A stretch of 64,000 bases of DNA from Amycolatopsis sp. NBRC 101858 (GCF_030269325.1 NZ_BSTD01000008.1:620001-684000), one strand, 5' to 3'. Counted from the stretch's first letter, positions 40,634 to 48,820 are shown. The notes: generated by a model from the sequence alone, not told the origin. Program-made: numbers and translations.

Positions 40634-41155
40634 GTGACGCGCCGGTCCTGGGCCGCCGGGCTGACGGCGGCCGCCGCACTGGCCGCCGTGCCCGCCACGG
40701 CGGACGCGGCCGGCTTGGCCACCGCCCCGGCGACGGCCCGCGCGACCACCCTGAGCTGGTCGGCGGTGCTCGCCGACAGCACGGGCGCGGTCCAGACCGG
40801 CAAGCCGCTCACCGTCTCGTGGGGCCTGCTCGACACGACGCCGCGCTACGCGTCGGTGCGCAACAACGGCACCGCCGCGCTGACCGGGGAGACCTACACG
40901 GTCACCGCCAGCCTGGCGACGGTCCGCCTGGACGCCTGCGTCGGCGGCACCTGGTCCGGGAGCACCTGCTCGGGCACGGTCGTCACGCTCACCGACTCGA
41001 CGTCCGGCTCGACCGCGGTCACCCGCGCGCTCGCGGCCGGCGACCAGCTGGGCCTGCGGCTCACCCCGAGCGGCCTGCTCGGCCTCGCGAGCGCGACCGT
41101 CAGCGTCTCCGTCTCCCGCGCGCAGGTCCGCGCCGCCACCACTTCGTCTTCGTAG
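40634..41155 (+). CDS. Secreted partner protein with a TasA-like Cys loop
   Basis: A 173-residue protein with a signal peptide (RSWAAGLTAAAALAAVPATADA). The mature domain is rich in Ser and Thr and predicted beta. It shares with the preceding protein the loop C-x-GTW-(n)-TCSG, here DACVGGTWSGSTCSGT, and the TALTGETYTVTASLATV style of strand. The GTG at 40634 begins 2 bp after the previous stop, so the two are coupled. I recognise no family beyond this resemblance. It probably functions on the cell surface with the TasA-like protein, perhaps as a minor component. Confidence 0.72.
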   Translation: MTRRSWAAGLTAAAALAAVPATADAAGLATAPATARATTLSWSAVLADSTGAVQTGKPLTVSWGLLDTTPRYASVRNNGTAALTGETYTVTASLATVRLDACVGGTWSGSTCSGTVVTLTDSTSGSTAVTRALAAGDQLGLRLTPSGLLGLASATVSVSVSRAQVRAATTSSS

Positions 41156-41163
41156 GAGCCACC

Positions 41164-41688
41164 ATGGTCACCACCGCGCCCGGCCGGCACCGCGTGAGCC
41201 GTCCACCGCGTCGCTTGCCCGGCGTGCTGCTCGGCCTCGTCGCGGTGCTCGCCGTCGCGGGCGCGGTCGCCGTCTTCGTGCTCCGGATCGGCTTCGCGCC
41301 CGTGCTGTCGCCGAGCATGGAGCCCGGGTTCGCCCCCGGGGAGCTGCTCATCACCCGTCAGGTGGACGCCCGTTCGGTGGACATCGGCGACGTCGTCGTG
41401 CTGCCGCGGCCGGACGCGGCAGGGGAGCGCTACGCCCACCGCGTCGTCGAGGTCGACCGCTCGGGGGCCGAGCCGCTGGTGCGCACGAAGGGCGACAACA
41501 ACGCGGCCGCGGACCCGCAGCGCCTGCGCATCACGTCGGCGACCGTGCCCGTCGCGGTCGGGCACGTCCCGTGGATCGGGCGCGTCGCGCTGCTCGGGCA
41601 GTACGGCTGGGTGCGCGCCGGCGTGATCGTCTTCGCCGGGCTGTGCCTGCTGATCGCCGCGAAGAGGGCGTTGTGGGACCGGCGGTGA
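41164..41688 (+). CDS. sipW: Signal peptidase I, SipW/ER type (Ser-His)
   Basis: A 174-residue membrane peptidase. The first helix is VLLGLVAVLAVAGAVAVFVL. The catalytic Ser51 is in LSPSMEPGF. At the general-base position there is His92 (GERYAHRVVEV) rather than Lys, which marks the ER/SipW class, and the conserved Asp is in RTKGDNNAAADP. A C-terminal helix follows. It should cleave the signal peptides of the two secreted proteins encoded just upstream. The ATG at 41164 follows AGGAG, 8 bp after the previous stop. Symbol given by class. Confidence 0.88.
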   Translation: MVTTAPGRHRVSRPPRRLPGVLLGLVAVLAVAGAVAVFVLRIGFAPVLSPSMEPGFAPGELLITRQVDARSVDIGDVVVLPRPDAAGERYAHRVVEVDRSGAEPLVRTKGDNNAAADPQRLRITSATVPVAVGHVPWIGRVALLGQYGWVRAGVIVFAGLCLLIAAKRALWDRR

Positions 41689-41726
41689 GGCTGCCGACCC
41701 GCCGCCGTCCGGTCACAATCGCGATC

Positions 41727-42410
41727 ATGGCGAAGGTTCTGGTGGTCGAGGACACCGACAGCATCCGCGAGGTCGTCGAGCTGGCGCTGGACGACGCGTG
41801 CTTCGACGTGCGCACCGCGGCCGACGGCGAGCGCGCGCTCGCCGAGCTGCGGGCGTGGGACCCGGACGTCGTCGTGCTCGACCTCAACATCCCCGGCCCG
41901 GACGGCCTCGAGGTGTGCCGCCGGCTGCGCGGGTTCTCGCAGGCGTACGTCGTCATGCTCACGGCGAAGGCCGACGAGGTCGACAAGCTGGTCGGGCTGG
42001 CCAGCGGCGCCGACGACTACCTGACGAAGCCGTTCTCGCCGCGCGAGCTGGTCGCGCGGATCCAGGCGATGCTGCGGCGGCCGCGGTCCCTGGATGTTCC
42101 TTCCGAGGGCCGCGTGATCGGCCCGGTGCGCATCGACGTCGAAGCCCGGGAAGTCACGGTGGCGGGGGAGCCCGTCGAGCTGACCCGGATCGAGTTCGAG
42201 CTGCTGGACGCGCTGACCGAGAACGTCCGCGCGGTCCGCGGCCGCGACGCGCTGCGCCGCCGGGCGTGGGGCGAGAGCTGGCTGGCCGACGACCACGCCG
42301 TGGACGTGCACCTGTCGAACCTGCGCCGCAAGCTGGCCGCGGCGGGCGCGCCGGGGTTCATCGCGACGGTCCGCGGAGTCGGCTACCGCGTCGACCGGGG
42401 CATCCGGTGA
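41727..42410 (+). CDS. OmpR/PhoB-family response regulator
   Basis: A 227-residue regulator. The receiver has phospho-acceptor Asp52 (VVLDLNIPGPDG), and the conserved Thr and Lys in MLTAKAD and LTKPFSP. The winged-helix DNA-binding domain runs from IDVEAREVTVAGEPVELTRI to LRRKLAAAGAP. It is encoded 38 bp after sipW and overlaps the receiver-only gene by 4 bp. The direct repeat at 39873-39891 upstream of the TasA-like gene is a candidate target. The cognate kinase may be the one encoded at 42774-43967. The ATG at 41727 opens MAKVLVVEDT; a GTG at 41685 would add 14 residues. Confidence 0.9.
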   Translation: MAKVLVVEDTDSIREVVELALDDACFDVRTAADGERALAELRAWDPDVVVLDLNIPGPDGLEVCRRLRGFSQAYVVMLTAKADEVDKLVGLASGADDYLTKPFSPRELVARIQAMLRRPRSLDVPSEGRVIGPVRIDVEAREVTVAGEPVELTRIEFELLDALTENVRAVRGRDALRRRAWGESWLADDHAVDVHLSNLRRKLAAAGAPGFIATVRGVGYRVDRGIR

Positions 42411-42769
42411 CGCGCACGGTCCTGGTGGTCGACGACGACCCGGACGTCCGCGAGATCCTGAGCCTGGCGCTTTCGGGGTTTTCGACGTGGCGGATCGAGA
42501 CGGTGGGGGGCGGCGCGGAGGCGGTGGCCCGCTGCGGAAGCGGCGGGGTGGACGCGGTGGTGCTGGACGTGGAGATGCCGGGCTACGACGGGCGGCGGAC
42601 GTTGCGGGAGCTGCGGGCGGCGCATTCGGCGTTGCCGGTGGTGTTTTTGACGGCGGCGGCGGACACGACGGGGCTGCTGGAACTGGGGGCGGTTGCGGTG
42701 CTGGGGAAGCCGTTCGACCCACTGGGAATCGGGACCCGGCTGGCGGGTTTGCTGCGCTGGGACGAGTGA
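42407..42769 (+). CDS. Receiver-only response regulator
   Basis: A 120-residue stand-alone receiver domain. It has the acidic triplet in VLVVDDDPDV, phospho-acceptor Asp54 in VVLDVEMPGYDG, the Thr in VFLTAAAD and the Lys in LGKPFDP. No output domain. The GTG at 42407 overlaps the OmpR-type gene (GTGA), and the stop is 4 bp from the convergent kinase stop. It could be a phosphate relay or sink between the kinase and the DNA-binding regulator. Confidence 0.87.
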   Translation: MTRTVLVVDDDPDVREILSLALSGFSTWRIETVGGGAEAVARCGSGGVDAVVLDVEMPGYDGRRTLRELRAAHSALPVVFLTAAADTTGLLELGAVAVLGKPFDPLGIGTRLAGLLRWDE

Positions 42770-42773
42770 GCCC

Positions 42774-43967
42774 TTACCACCAGGCTCGTTCGACGTCCGG
42801 GCCCGCGGTCGGCAGCCGGACCGTGAACGCACTTCCGCCACCCTCCGCGCGGCTTGCCCGGACCGTTCCTCCGTGGGCGTGGACGATTCCTCGCGTGATC
42901 GCCAGCCCCAAGCCAGCTCCTCCCGTCGGTGCGTCCGCCTGGACGAACGGCTCGAAGATGCGGTCCAGGTCCGCCGCCGGTACGCCGGGGCCGCGGTCGC
43001 GGACCGAGACCTCGGCCCAGGCCTGGTCGTCTCGGGCGCCGACCGTGATCGCCGTTCCCTCCGGGGCCACCGCCGCCGCGTTGGCCAGGAGGTTGGTGAA
43101 CACCTGGACCAGCCGGTCGGCGTCGCCGCGGACCGGGCCCGCCTCGCCGGCTCGCTCGATCCGGACGCCCATCCGCTCGGCCGCGCCCTCGACGCTGTCC
43201 ACCGCGCTCTCCAGCACCGCCGCAATGTCCACATCGGACAGTCGAAGGTGTAGCCTGCCGCCCTGGAGGCGGGTCAGGTCGAGCACGTCGTTGGACAGCC
43301 GGATCAGCCGGTCGGTGTTCTTGGCCGCGATCGCAACCAGCCTCGCCGCCCGCTCGTCCAGCTCCCCGAACCGCCCGGACCCGACCAGCTCCAGCGAGCC
43401 GTGGATCGACGTCAGCGGCGTCCGCAGCTCGTGGCTGACCAGGGACACGAACTCCTCGCGCACCTCGCGGGCACGGCGGGCGTCGCGGCGCGCCTGGACG
43501 ACCGCGACCTCCAGCTCCACCCAGTGCGCCAGGTCGCGCAGCCGGTCGCGCCCGGCCGCGCCCAGCTGCCGCGGCTCGCGGTCGATCACGCAGAGCGTCC
43601 CGACCTTCTGCCCCGACGGCGTGCTCACCGGTTGCCCGGCGTAGAACCGGATGCCCGGCGGCCCGGTGACCATCGGGTTGTCCGCGAACCGCGGGTCGAG
43701 CCGCGCGTCGGGGATCTCCATCAGGTCGTCGCGCTCGATGGCACGCGCGCAGAACGATGCGCTGCGCGGGCTTTCCCGCTCGTCGAGCCCGACGCAGGAC
43801 TTGAACCACTGCCGATCCAGCTCGACCAGCGAAACCAGCGCGATGGGCACGCCGAAGGTGTGCTGGGCGAGCCGCGTGATGCGGTCGAAGCGTTCTTCGC
43901 TGGGGGTGTCGAGCAGGTCGAGCGCGCGCAGCGCGGCGACCCGCGCCAGCTCCGCGTCCCCGTTCAC
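42774..43967 (-). CDS. GAF-domain soluble histidine kinase
   Basis: A 397-residue kinase without membrane helices. A GAF sensor domain covers about residues 20-155. The HisKA H-box follows in EFVSLVSHELRTPLTSI (His179), then HATPase_c with NLLANAAAVAPEG (N box), RDRGPGVP (G1) and GAGLGLAITRGIV (G2). It autophosphorylates in response to an intracellular or redox cue bound by GAF. It is convergent to the two response regulators and is probably their partner. The GTG at 43967 abuts GAGGAG, which is a tight spacing. Confidence 0.88.
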   Translation of the reverse strand: MNGDAELARVAALRALDLLDTPSEERFDRITRLAQHTFGVPIALVSLVELDRQWFKSCVGLDERESPRSASFCARAIERDDLMEIPDARLDPRFADNPMVTGPPGIRFYAGQPVSTPSGQKVGTLCVIDREPRQLGAAGRDRLRDLAHWVELEVAVVQARRDARRAREVREEFVSLVSHELRTPLTSIHGSLELVGSGRFGELDERAARLVAIAAKNTDRLIRLSNDVLDLTRLQGGRLHLRLSDVDIAAVLESAVDSVEGAAERMGVRIERAGEAGPVRGDADRLVQVFTNLLANAAAVAPEGTAITVGARDDQAWAEVSVRDRGPGVPAADLDRIFEPFVQADAPTGGAGLGLAITRGIVHAHGGTVRASRAEGGGSAFTVRLPTAGPDVERAWW

Positions 43968-44024
43968 CTCCTCAGTATCGAAGCGCGGCCGGGTGCCTGC
44001 GCGCCGCGTGACTCGATCAGGTGA

Positions 44025-44058
44025 CGGCGCTCCCGCCGCGGAAACGACGGGAGCGCCG
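44025..44058 (-). terminator. Hairpin terminator after the secreted HAF-type gene
   Basis: CGGCGCTCCCG (44025-44035) pairs perfectly with CGGGAGCGCCG (44048-44058) across a 12-nt loop, 5 bp after the stop at 44064. No U-tract follows. Confidence 0.75.
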
Positions 44059-44063
44059 CGGAT

Positions 44064-45092
44064 TCACCCGCAGTGCCAGTGCGTCGGCACCACGACGTGC
44101 TCCGGTGTGGTGGCCGTACCGAAGAGGTCACCGCTTTCGGTCACTTCGCGCACCCGGGTGTCCTCACCGCTCGGTGCGACGGTCTGCGCCGGGCTCCCGT
44201 CCGCGGGCAGGAACAGGGTCGCCCCGCCGTTCGCGTACCCGGCGATCGCTCCCGCGGAGTTCATCGCCGCCACGTTCTGCAGGCCGGGCAGCGCCCGGTC
44301 GACCGAGCCGTCGAGGTGCCAGAGGAACGCCCCGGATTCGCCGGCGTACCCGGCGATCCGCTGCGTCGTGATCGCGGTGGGCACGACGTCGCCCGTCGGC
44401 ACCGGCGACGCCATGCGGACCGCGGCTCCGCGCTCCGGCAGCACGTACCCCGCCAGGTCGCCGCCGGCCGACCAGTCGAAGGCCGCCGCGGCGACCGTGC
44501 CGTCGTCGGCGATCCCGGCCTGGACCTGCCAGCCCGGCGAGGGCACCGGCAGCACGTCCACGGTCCCGGGCGCGTCGGCCGGCCACACGACCGAGGCGTA
44601 CACGCCGGTGCTCGCACTCTCGCCGACCGCGCCGAGGATGTCGCCGCGGGCGTTGACGGCCAGCGCCACGGTGTTCGTGTAGCCCGGCGGGTCGGGCAGC
44701 CGCTCGAAGGTACCGCCGGCGTACCGGACGGCGTGGTGCAGGTCCGGCACCCCGAAAACGTGCGGGGCGGAGTACGACCCGACCGCGACGCCGGCCGCGT
44801 TCACGTCGTCCAGCTCGGTGTCCTGCCCGAACGCGGCGCCGGCCACGTGCAGCTCGTCGGCGCGCCAGAGGACGCCCACGCGCGGCTGATCGGGCGAGCC
44901 CGGCCGCAGGGTGCCGGCCACCGTGCCCGCCCCGTCGCCGCCGCCGACGTCCTCCAGCCAGTAGCCGCCGGGCACCGGCAGCGCCGACGAACTCCATTGA
45001 CACCCTTCGGCGGCCACCGCCGTCGCCGGTGCCGCGGCGAGTGCCGCCCCCGCCAGAACCGCCGCGGCGAAGTACTTCCCCCACTTGTGCAC
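44064..45092 (-). CDS. Secreted protein with HAF-like beta repeats
   Basis: A 342-residue exported protein. The signal peptide is GKYFAAAVLAGAALAAAPAT, cleaved near AVAAEG. The mature part has repeated DDVNAAGVAVGSY, ALAVNARGDILGAV, IADDGTVAAAAF and MNSAGAIAGYA segments. These resemble HAF-type extracellular repeats, which fold as beta-propeller blades. A Cys near the N-terminus (EGCQW) and one at the end (HWHCG) may form a disulfide closing the ring. The GTG at 45092 (VHKWGK) follows GGGAGG. Function unknown; enzymatic residues are not seen. Confidence 0.75.
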   Translation of the reverse strand: MHKWGKYFAAAVLAGAALAAAPATAVAAEGCQWSSSALPVPGGYWLEDVGGGDGAGTVAGTLRPGSPDQPRVGVLWRADELHVAGAAFGQDTELDDVNAAGVAVGSYSAPHVFGVPDLHHAVRYAGGTFERLPDPPGYTNTVALAVNARGDILGAVGESASTGVYASVVWPADAPGTVDVLPVPSPGWQVQAGIADDGTVAAAAFDWSAGGDLAGYVLPERGAAVRMASPVPTGDVVPTAITTQRIAGYAGESGAFLWHLDGSVDRALPGLQNVAAMNSAGAIAGYANGGATLFLPADGSPAQTVAPSGEDTRVREVTESGDLFGTATTPEHVVVPTHWHCG

Positions 45093-45221
45093 AACGTCCT
45101 CCCAGGACTTCGGACCACCCCGACCGAACACCCCGAATTTTACCGGCGGGCACCGACAAAAACGGGCTTCCCGTTGCCGCACAAGGAAAAATTGAGTTGC
45201 CGAGTCGGCTAGCCTCGGCAC

Positions 45222-45797
45222 GTGAAGATCATCGTGCTGGGCGCCACCGGGCTCGTCGGGCGGGCCGTCGCCGCCGCCCTCGAACCCCGCCACGACGTCA
45301 TCGCCGTCTCGCGGGCTTCCCCGGTGAGCGCCGACCTCCGGGACCCCGCGTCCCTCGACGCGCTGTTCGGCGAACCCGCCGACGCGCTCGTGTGCTGCGC
45401 CGCCAATGTGCCGCTTCGGCCCCTGGCCGAGCTGACCGACGAGCAGGTCCTCGACGACCTGCGCGGCAAGCTGCTCGGCCAGGTGGCCCTCGCCCGGCGC
45501 GCGGCCGCGCACCTGGGTGACGGCGGCTCGATCACCCTCACCGGCGGGACCTTCGACGAGCCGGTTCCCGGCAGCGGCCTCGGCGCGCTCGTCAACGCCG
45601 GCCTCGAGGGCTTCGTCCGGTCGGCCGCCGCCGAGCTGCCGCGCGGGCTGCGGATCAACGTCGTGAGCCCCGGGTGGATCACCGAAACCCTCGAAGCGAT
45701 GGGAGAGCAGGGCGGGACTCCGGTGGCCGTGGTCGCCGAGGCCTATCGCGCCCTCGTCGAAGGCGACGCGACCGGGACGACCGTCAGACCGCGGTAG
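45222..45797 (+). CDS. Short-chain dehydrogenase-like protein (short form)
   Basis: A 191-residue Rossmann protein, shorter than classical SDRs (about 250). VLGATGLVGRAVAAAL is the nucleotide loop, and INVVSPGWI is the usual C-terminal SDR segment. The Tyr-x3-Lys is absent: the equivalent position reads LGALVNAGLEGFVR, so activity may be altered. The GTG at 45222 lies 6 nt after TAGCCT (45210-45215), predicting a leaderless transcript. TGCCGAG/CTCGGCA (45198-45220) is an inverted repeat directly before the start. The 3' end overlaps the next gene by 14 bp. Confidence 0.78.
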   Translation: MKIIVLGATGLVGRAVAAALEPRHDVIAVSRASPVSADLRDPASLDALFGEPADALVCCAANVPLRPLAELTDEQVLDDLRGKLLGQVALARRAAAHLGDGGSITLTGGTFDEPVPGSGLGALVNAGLEGFVRSAAAELPRGLRINVVSPGWITETLEAMGEQGGTPVAVVAEAYRALVEGDATGTTVRPR

Positions 45798-46335
45798 CGT
45801 GCCAGGCGTGGTCGGCGAAAGCCTCGTCCAGTGGTGCGCCGGTCAGGCGGTTCGCGAACGTCGACAGCGTGTACGTCCCGATGCCCAGCACCACTTCCAG
45901 GGCGTTCTGGGCTGTGTAACCGGCGTCCGTGAACACTGCCAGCTCGGCAGCCGGGACGTCGCCCGTCGTGTCCATGACCGTCAGCACGAACCGCCGCAGC
46001 GCTTCCAGGCGAGGCGAAGGCAACGACGACTGCGCACGCAGCGCTGCCACCAGCTCCGGCGCGGCGGACAGTCGCACCAGGGAAGCCGTGTGCATCGCCA
46101 CGCACAGGTGACACCCGTTCCGCGCCGCAACGGTCATGACGAGCACTTCGCGGTCCAGCGCCGGCAACGTCGTGGACTCGAAGATCGCGTTGAGCTTCAG
46201 GAAGCCGTTCAGCAGTTCGGGGGACGTCGCCAGGCGTGCGACGGCGGACGGGATGCGGCCGAACGTCTTCGCGGTGGCCGCCATCGCCGGGCGGGCGGCC
46301 GGGGGTGCAGACTCCGGGGTGTGATCGGGGAACAA
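45784..46335 (-). CDS. Carboxymuconolactone decarboxylase family protein (AhpD-like)
   Basis: A 183-residue AhpD-like protein. The redox motif NGCHLCVAMHTAS gives Cys75-x2-Cys78-x3-His82. This is the peroxidase or disulfide-relay signature of the family. It is divergent from the MarR gene, and the MarR-type operator between them suggests control by peroxide, quinone or another electrophile. The start is the TTG at 46335 with GGAG upstream. Its 3' end overlaps the SDR-like gene by 14 bp. Confidence 0.85.
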   Translation of the reverse strand: MFPDHTPESAPPAARPAMAATAKTFGRIPSAVARLATSPELLNGFLKLNAIFESTTLPALDREVLVMTVAARNGCHLCVAMHTASLVRLSAAPELVAALRAQSSLPSPRLEALRRFVLTVMDTTGDVPAAELAVFTDAGYTAQNALEVVLGIGTYTLSTFANRLTGAPLDEAFADHAWHATAV

Positions 46336-46354
46336 GACGTCTCCAGACGTAGTA

Positions 46355-46394
46355 TCGACAACGTGGTTGTCGAAACAGTAAACCTGGTTGTCGA
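46355..46394. promoter_or_regulatory. MarR-type operator: perfect palindrome plus a third half-site
   Basis: TCGACAAC-GTG-GTTGTCGA (46355-46373) is a perfect 8+3+8 palindrome. A further GTTGTCGA lies at 46387-46394, 21 bp after the same half-site in the palindrome. It lies between the AhpD-like gene and the MarR gene and overlaps possible promoters of both. Confidence 0.8.
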
Positions 46395-46409
46395 AAAAGG
46401 CAAGAGGCG

Positions 46410-46874
46410 ATGACCGACGCGCCCGGCTACGAGCTGCCCTTCCTGCTTTTCGGCGGCTTCCGCACGCTCATCGACCGCCTCCACACCGAGCTCGCGCGCC
46501 GCGGGCACCCGGACGTCCGCCCGTCGTACGGCTTCGCGATGCAGGCCATCGGCGTCCGGGGCGCGACGGCGTCGGAGATCGGCCGCCGCCTCGGCGTGTC
46601 CAAGCAGGCGGCCGGCAAGACGGTCGAGCGGCTCGAGCGGCTCGGGTACGCCGAGCGCGCCGACGATCCCGACGACGCGCGGCGCAAGATCGTGCGGCTC
46701 ACCGCGCACGGCGTCGACGCGCTCACGAAGTCCGCGGAGATCTTCGACGACCTGCGGAAAGACTGGGCCCGCACGGTCGGCGCCGAGCGCATGACGGCGC
46801 TCGAGACCGACCTGCGCGCGGTCGTCGGCCCCGCGGCCTACCGGCTCGACGCCGCCGGCTGGTTCTCGAGCTAG
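46410..46874 (+). CDS. MarR-family regulator
   Basis: A 154-residue MarR protein. The winged helix covers ATASEIGRRLGVSKQAAGKTVERLERLGYAERADD, positions about 50-85, then DARRKIVRLTAHG as the wing. It diverges from the AhpD-like gene and likely represses both genes through the palindrome. No conserved redox Cys is visible, so a small-molecule ligand is more likely than OhrR-type oxidation. The ATG at 46410 follows AGAGG. Confidence 0.88.
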   Translation: MTDAPGYELPFLLFGGFRTLIDRLHTELARRGHPDVRPSYGFAMQAIGVRGATASEIGRRLGVSKQAAGKTVERLERLGYAERADDPDDARRKIVRLTAHGVDALTKSAEIFDDLRKDWARTVGAERMTALETDLRAVVGPAAYRLDAAGWFSS

Positions 46875-47287
46875 AAGCCGCAGCCGGGGTCGGGCGCGTC
46901 CTCCGACAGCGGGCTGCCCGCCGGGAGCACGTACAGCACCTCCAGCACCAGCGGCGTCGACCCGAGGTTGCGGCCGATGTGCACCTGGTCGGGCTTCTCG
47001 GTGAACGCGCGGCCGGTGCCGAAGATGCCGTCGATGCTGCAGTCGGCGAGGTTGTGCGTCAGCGTCCCGGCCTTCACGTACGCGTACAGCGTGCCGTCGT
47101 GGAAGTGCCAGCCGGTGTAGCCGCCGGGCTGGATGGTGATCTCCCGCAGCGTGTAGTCGGTGTGGCCGATGGTCTTCTGGGCCAGGATCGTGCCGGCGAC
47201 GCCGCTGCCGGGCGTCGCGGACGCGGTCCCGGACGCCAGCGTGACGGCCAGCGCGGTCGCGGCGAAGAGCGTGACGGTCTTGCGCAT
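46871..47287 (-). CDS. Secreted cupin-domain protein
   Basis: A 138-residue exported protein. The signal peptide is RKTVTLFAATALAVTLASGT, cleaved near ASA-TP. A single cupin barrel follows, with metal-binding type residues in GYTGWHFHDGTLYAYV and a later RNLGSTPLVLEVLYVLP. Two Cys (LADCSIDG and PDPGCGF) may form a disulfide. It may be a metal-dependent enzyme or a binding protein; the substrate is unknown. The ATG at 47287 precedes MRKTV. It follows the acyl-CoA ligase gene on the same strand after 14 bp, and its stop touches the convergent MarR stop. Confidence 0.82.
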   Translation of the reverse strand: MRKTVTLFAATALAVTLASGTASATPGSGVAGTILAQKTIGHTDYTLREITIQPGGYTGWHFHDGTLYAYVKAGTLTHNLADCSIDGIFGTGRAFTEKPDQVHIGRNLGSTPLVLEVLYVLPAGSPLSEDAPDPGCGF

Positions 47288-47301
47288 CGGGCAGTTCCCC
47301 C

Positions 47302-48789
47302 TCAGGTCCGGCGCAGGGTGCGCCGCATCATCTTGCCCGATTCGGTGCGTGGCAGGCGATCGGTGAAGTCGAACCGCTTCGGCGTCTTGAAGCCCGCCAG
47401 CTCGCCGCGGCAGTGCTCGGCCAGCCGCGCGGCCAGGGATTCGCCGGGCACGACGCCGGGCACCGGCTCGACGACGGCGACGACCCGCTGCCCCCACTCT
47501 TCGTCCGGCTCGCCGATCACCGCCGCGTCGGCGACGTCCGGGTGGCTCAGCAGCCGCGCCTCGATCTCGGCGGGGTAGATGTTGACGCCGCCGGAGAGGA
47601 TCAGGTCGGTCCGCCGGTCGAGCAGGAACACGCGGCCTTCGGTGTCGCGGTACCCGAAGTCGCCGACCGTGATGAACTCCCCGGAGCGCGAGGCCGCGGT
47701 CTTCTCCGGATCGCCGAGGTAGTCGATCGCGGTGTGCGCGGAGCTGAACCAGATCGTGCCCGGCTCGCCGTCGGGCACCTCGGCACCGTCGTCGTCGAGG
47801 ATCTTCAGCCGCACGCCGGTCAGTGGCCGGCCCACGGTGCCCGGCGCGGCCAGCCACTCGGAAGCCGTGACGCCGCAGATCAGGCCTTCCGACGCGCCGT
47901 AGTACTCGTGCACCACGGGGCCGAGCCAGCCGATCGTCCGTTCCTTGACCTCGCGCGGGCAGGGCGCCGCGCCGTGGATCACGCTCACCAGGCTCGACGT
48001 GTCGTACCGCGCGCGGACGTCCGCGGGCAGCCGCAGCATCCGGTGGAACATGGTCGGCACCAGGTGGGTGCCGGTCACGTGGTGGCGTTCGATCAGCCGC
48101 AGGGTCTCCTCGGCGTCGAAGCGGTCCATCAGCACCGCGCTGTGCCCGAGGTGCATCGCGTTGACGGCGAACGAACCGGGCGCGGCGTGGTAGAGCGGGC
48201 ACGCCACGAGGTGCACGCCCGGCCCCGGCTCGACTCCGAACAGCGCCATCAGGTCGCGGTGGATCGGGTGCAGCGACGGCGGATTCCCGCTCAACGCGCG
48301 CCGCACGCCCTTGGGCCGCCCGGTGGTGCCGGACGTGTAGAGCATCGTCTGACCGGCGGTCCGCGGCTCGGGCGCGGAGGTTGGCTCGTCCTCGCCCCAC
48401 GACGCGTAGTCGCCCCAGCCTTCGACCGGGCCGACCGAGAACCGGGGCACGTCGAGGTCGCAGCGGCGCGCGATGTCCGCGTCGGCGACGACGACCCGGG
48501 CGCCGCTGTTCTCGACCACATAAGCGATTTCGGCGGGGGAGGACCGGTAGTTGACCGGGGTGAAGTACATCCCGGCCTGCAGCGTGGCGAACAGCAGCTC
48601 GAAGTAGGGGAGTCCGTTGTGGACGATCGCGACGACGCCGTCGCCTTTCCCGAGACCCAGCCGGCGCAGCGCGTGGGTCAGCCGGTTCGCCCGCGCGGCC
48701 AGCTCGCCGAACGTCGCGGCCGTGCCGTCCGGCGCCAGCACCGCGAGGCGGTCCGGGTGCTGTTCGGCGACGTCGAAGAAGGTGCTCAC
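47302..48789 (-). CDS. Acyl-CoA synthetase (AMP-forming)
   Basis: A 495-residue adenylate-forming ligase. P-loop-like A3 is MLYTSGTTGRPKGVRR, A5 is EYYGASE, A7 is VGDFGYRDTEGRVFLLDRRT with SGGVNIYPAEIE (A8), and the A10 Lys is in RTESGKMMRR. It activates a fatty or other carboxylic acid to acyl-CoA for the acyl-CoA dehydrogenase encoded divergently 31 bp away. The GTG at 48789 lies 7 nt after TAGCGT (48797-48802, minus), so the transcript is predicted leaderless. Confidence 0.92.
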   Translation of the reverse strand: MSTFFDVAEQHPDRLAVLAPDGTAATFGELAARANRLTHALRRLGLGKGDGVVAIVHNGLPYFELLFATLQAGMYFTPVNYRSSPAEIAYVVENSGARVVVADADIARRCDLDVPRFSVGPVEGWGDYASWGEDEPTSAPEPRTAGQTMLYTSGTTGRPKGVRRALSGNPPSLHPIHRDLMALFGVEPGPGVHLVACPLYHAAPGSFAVNAMHLGHSAVLMDRFDAEETLRLIERHHVTGTHLVPTMFHRMLRLPADVRARYDTSSLVSVIHGAAPCPREVKERTIGWLGPVVHEYYGASEGLICGVTASEWLAAPGTVGRPLTGVRLKILDDDGAEVPDGEPGTIWFSSAHTAIDYLGDPEKTAASRSGEFITVGDFGYRDTEGRVFLLDRRTDLILSGGVNIYPAEIEARLLSHPDVADAAVIGEPDEEWGQRVVAVVEPVPGVVPGESLAARLAEHCRGELAGFKTPKRFDFTDRLPRTESGKMMRRTLRRT

Positions 48790-48820
48790 GCACCGCACGC
48801 TACCGGGTACGGTGCGACGC
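48790..48820. promoter_or_regulatory. 31-bp divergent promoter for two predicted leaderless genes
   Basis: TAGCGT on the minus strand (48797-48802) ends 7 nt before the GTG at 48789. TACGGT on the plus strand (48808-48813) ends 7 nt before the ATG at 48821. CGCACCG (48789-48795) and CGGTGCG (48810-48816) form an inverted repeat covering both. One regulator could cover both promoters. Confidence 0.7.
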
